From JABDCD01 sp964469525 (lineage in GTDB: Bacteria > Pseudomonadota > Alphaproteobacteria > Rickettsiales > SXRF01), in the NCBI GenBank assembly GCA_964469525.1, contig CAYXYU010000005.1, positions 62,001 to 126,000 on the forward strand: a DNA stretch of 64,000 bases. The letters run 5' to 3'. A program made the translations under genes and the position numbers. This document shows, piece after piece, positions 63,150 to 64,000 of the stretch. Numbering within the stretch: position 1 is the stretch's first letter; each line of letters begins with the position of its first letter. Under the pieces are notes generated by a model that saw only the letters and a program-made list of their open reading frames with translations, was not told the DNA's origin and did not search any database.

Positions 63150-63845
63150 ATGAGGAAAATTTTCGAGGCCTTTCTTTTTTGCCTCCTGATGGCGGGCCCG
63201 GTTGCCCCTGCTGCCGCCAAAGAGAACACCGTCCGCATCGTCGTCTACGGCGACAGCCTTACGGCGGGGCACCGCCTGCAGCCCGAGGAAGCCTTTCCGG
63301 CACGCCTCGAGCGCAAGCTGAAGGAAGTCGGCTTTACCAACCTCGAAGTGATCAACATGAGCGAGTACGGGGCGACCACTGCCACCGGCGTCGAGAAACT
63401 GGAGGCCCTGCTCAGGCTCCGGCCCGACGTCGTGTTACTGGCGCTGGGCAGCAACGATGTCCAGCGCGGCATCCAGGTGAACCTGATCGAGCGCAACATC
63501 AACCAGATCATACCCAAGCTGCAGGACAGCGGTGCCTATATCGTGCTGGCAGGAGCCAAGGGGCCCCAGCATATGGGGCTGGCCTACAGCCAGCAGGTGG
63601 ACGCCATGTTCCGCGCCCGGGCAGGTTATTACCGGGTGCAATTTTATGCCCATCTGCTGGAAGGTGTGTCCGGCAAGCCGGGGCTGACGCTTGCTGATGG
63701 GTTGCATCCCAATCCCAAGGGCGTTGAAGTCATGGTTTCGCACCTCTATCCGCTGATCGATCCCGGCGTGCGCTGGAAAATTCAGACCATGCAGTATCAG
63801 CAGGAATACGAGCGCTATCAGCAACAGCAGCAGATGAGCCATTAA
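63150..63845 (+). CDS. tesA: Arylesterase/lysophospholipase, GDSL family (TesA-like)
   Basis: 231 residues. Signal peptide (RKIFEAFLFCLLMAGPVAPA), then SGNH blocks: VVYGDSLTAGHRL (nucleophile Ser), LALGSNDVQRGI (Asn), and LADGLHPNPKGVEVM (Asp-x-x-His). Periplasmic hydrolase of acyl esters. A Gln-rich tail of about 20 residues (YQQQQQMSH) is unusual. Divergent from the truncated permease across 37 bases. Confidence 0.93.
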   Translation: MRKIFEAFLFCLLMAGPVAPAAAKENTVRIVVYGDSLTAGHRLQPEEAFPARLERKLKEVGFTNLEVINMSEYGATTATGVEKLEALLRLRPDVVLLALGSNDVQRGIQVNLIERNINQIIPKLQDSGAYIVLAGAKGPQHMGLAYSQQVDAMFRARAGYYRVQFYAHLLEGVSGKPGLTLADGLHPNPKGVEVMVSHLYPLIDPGVRWKIQTMQYQQEYERYQQQQQMSH

Positions 63846-63958
63846 CTGTTGCCCCGGCGAAGGCCGGGTCCATGCCTATCCAAATCGTTTACGGTTGTAT
63901 AATCCGCCGCACGGCTGTATGGTTAACCTCTTTCCCATGATGATGAAGGTTGCCGCGC

Positions 63959-64000
63959 ATGACCACCGCCAAGGCCAAGAAAACCGTTCCCTTTTCCGTC
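63959..64000 (+). CDS. Start of an unidentified gene (partial)
   Basis: ATG at 63959 opens a frame (TTAKAKKTVPFSV) that runs to the window end. Too short to identify. A -10-like TATAAT lies at 63898-63903, without a good -35. Between it and tesA is a small fragment of a GGCGAAGGCCGGG hairpin repeat (about 63853-63869). Confidence 0.4.
   Translation, partial: MTTAKAKKTVPFSV

Overview
The window is a densely coded bacterial chromosome segment, almost certainly from an alphaproteobacterium. The evidence is the divK-pleD pair, the short alphaproteobacterial-type HprK next to ptsN and rapZ, a class I (archaeal-type) lysyl-tRNA synthetase, APH-fold ThrB, the argH-lptM-lysA and surE-pcm-nlpD orders, a TIGR01459-type HAD hydrolase and SdhCDAB of mitochondrial type. 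Biosynthetic genes (argH, lysA, thrB) argue against a strongly reduced endosymbiont, but many palindromic repeats, some inside genes, recall Rickettsiales and relatives. The species cannot be told from the sequence alone. No tRNA, rRNA or CRISPR array was seen, and no gene-free stretch exceeds about 300 bases.

Layout. 1-2160: LPS export (end of kdsD, lptC, lptA, lptB). 2332-12598: rpoN, three unrecognised accessory genes with a perfect CtrA-type box upstream, then hpf, ptsN, hprK, rapZ, a mannose-type EIIA, HPr and acs (nitrogen/carbon PTS regulation plus acetate activation). 12599-16369 (minus): two unrecognised glycine-zipper proteins and a PrmA-like methyltransferase. 16498-21367: divK-pleD, xthA, a GT-C membrane glycosyltransferase, erpA. 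21469-32720: dgt, a frameshifted argS, a SPOR protein, nagZ, an M50 protease, tatABC, serS, surE, pcm, an nlpD-like gene. 32721-40366: an accessory island with an EF-hand/possible transglutaminase-like protein, a sulfotransferase and a 1,724-residue multidomain enzyme. 40366-48675: lysK, HAD hydrolase, tlpA, argH-lptM-lysA, hpt, zinc-ribbon protein, ftsE. 48789-56271: PfkB-type kinase and an sdhCDAB operon interrupted by foreign genes. 56374-64000: thrB, rnhA, a chemoreceptor, bactofilin, a flavoprotein, mutY, a truncated permease, tesA, and the start of a further gene.

The most striking item is the gene at 35192-40366. One polypeptide joins three copies of a GT60-like (Pfam GlcNAc) glycosyltransferase domain, a thioredoxin-fold domain without a peroxidatic cysteine, and two 2-oxoglutarate/Fe(II) dioxygenase domains. 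In eukaryotes the same two activities, prolyl hydroxylation followed by GlcNAc transfer to the hydroxyproline of Skp1, are an oxygen-sensing modification pathway made of separate enzymes. A single bacterial protein carrying both looks like a self-contained hydroxylate-and-glycosylate machine. Its target is unknown.

The second theme is mobile palindromes. (i) A 'GATGATAAGATGATGG'-type inverted repeat occurs three times, each directly before a start codon (tatB, sdhA, rnhA); the sdhA copy carries a gene for an S23-like four-helix bundle protein in its loop. (ii) A roughly 120-base palindrome is inserted in frame in both acs and mutY and is translated in the same reading frame in both. (iii) Shorter palindromes supply the last codons of tatC and xthA.
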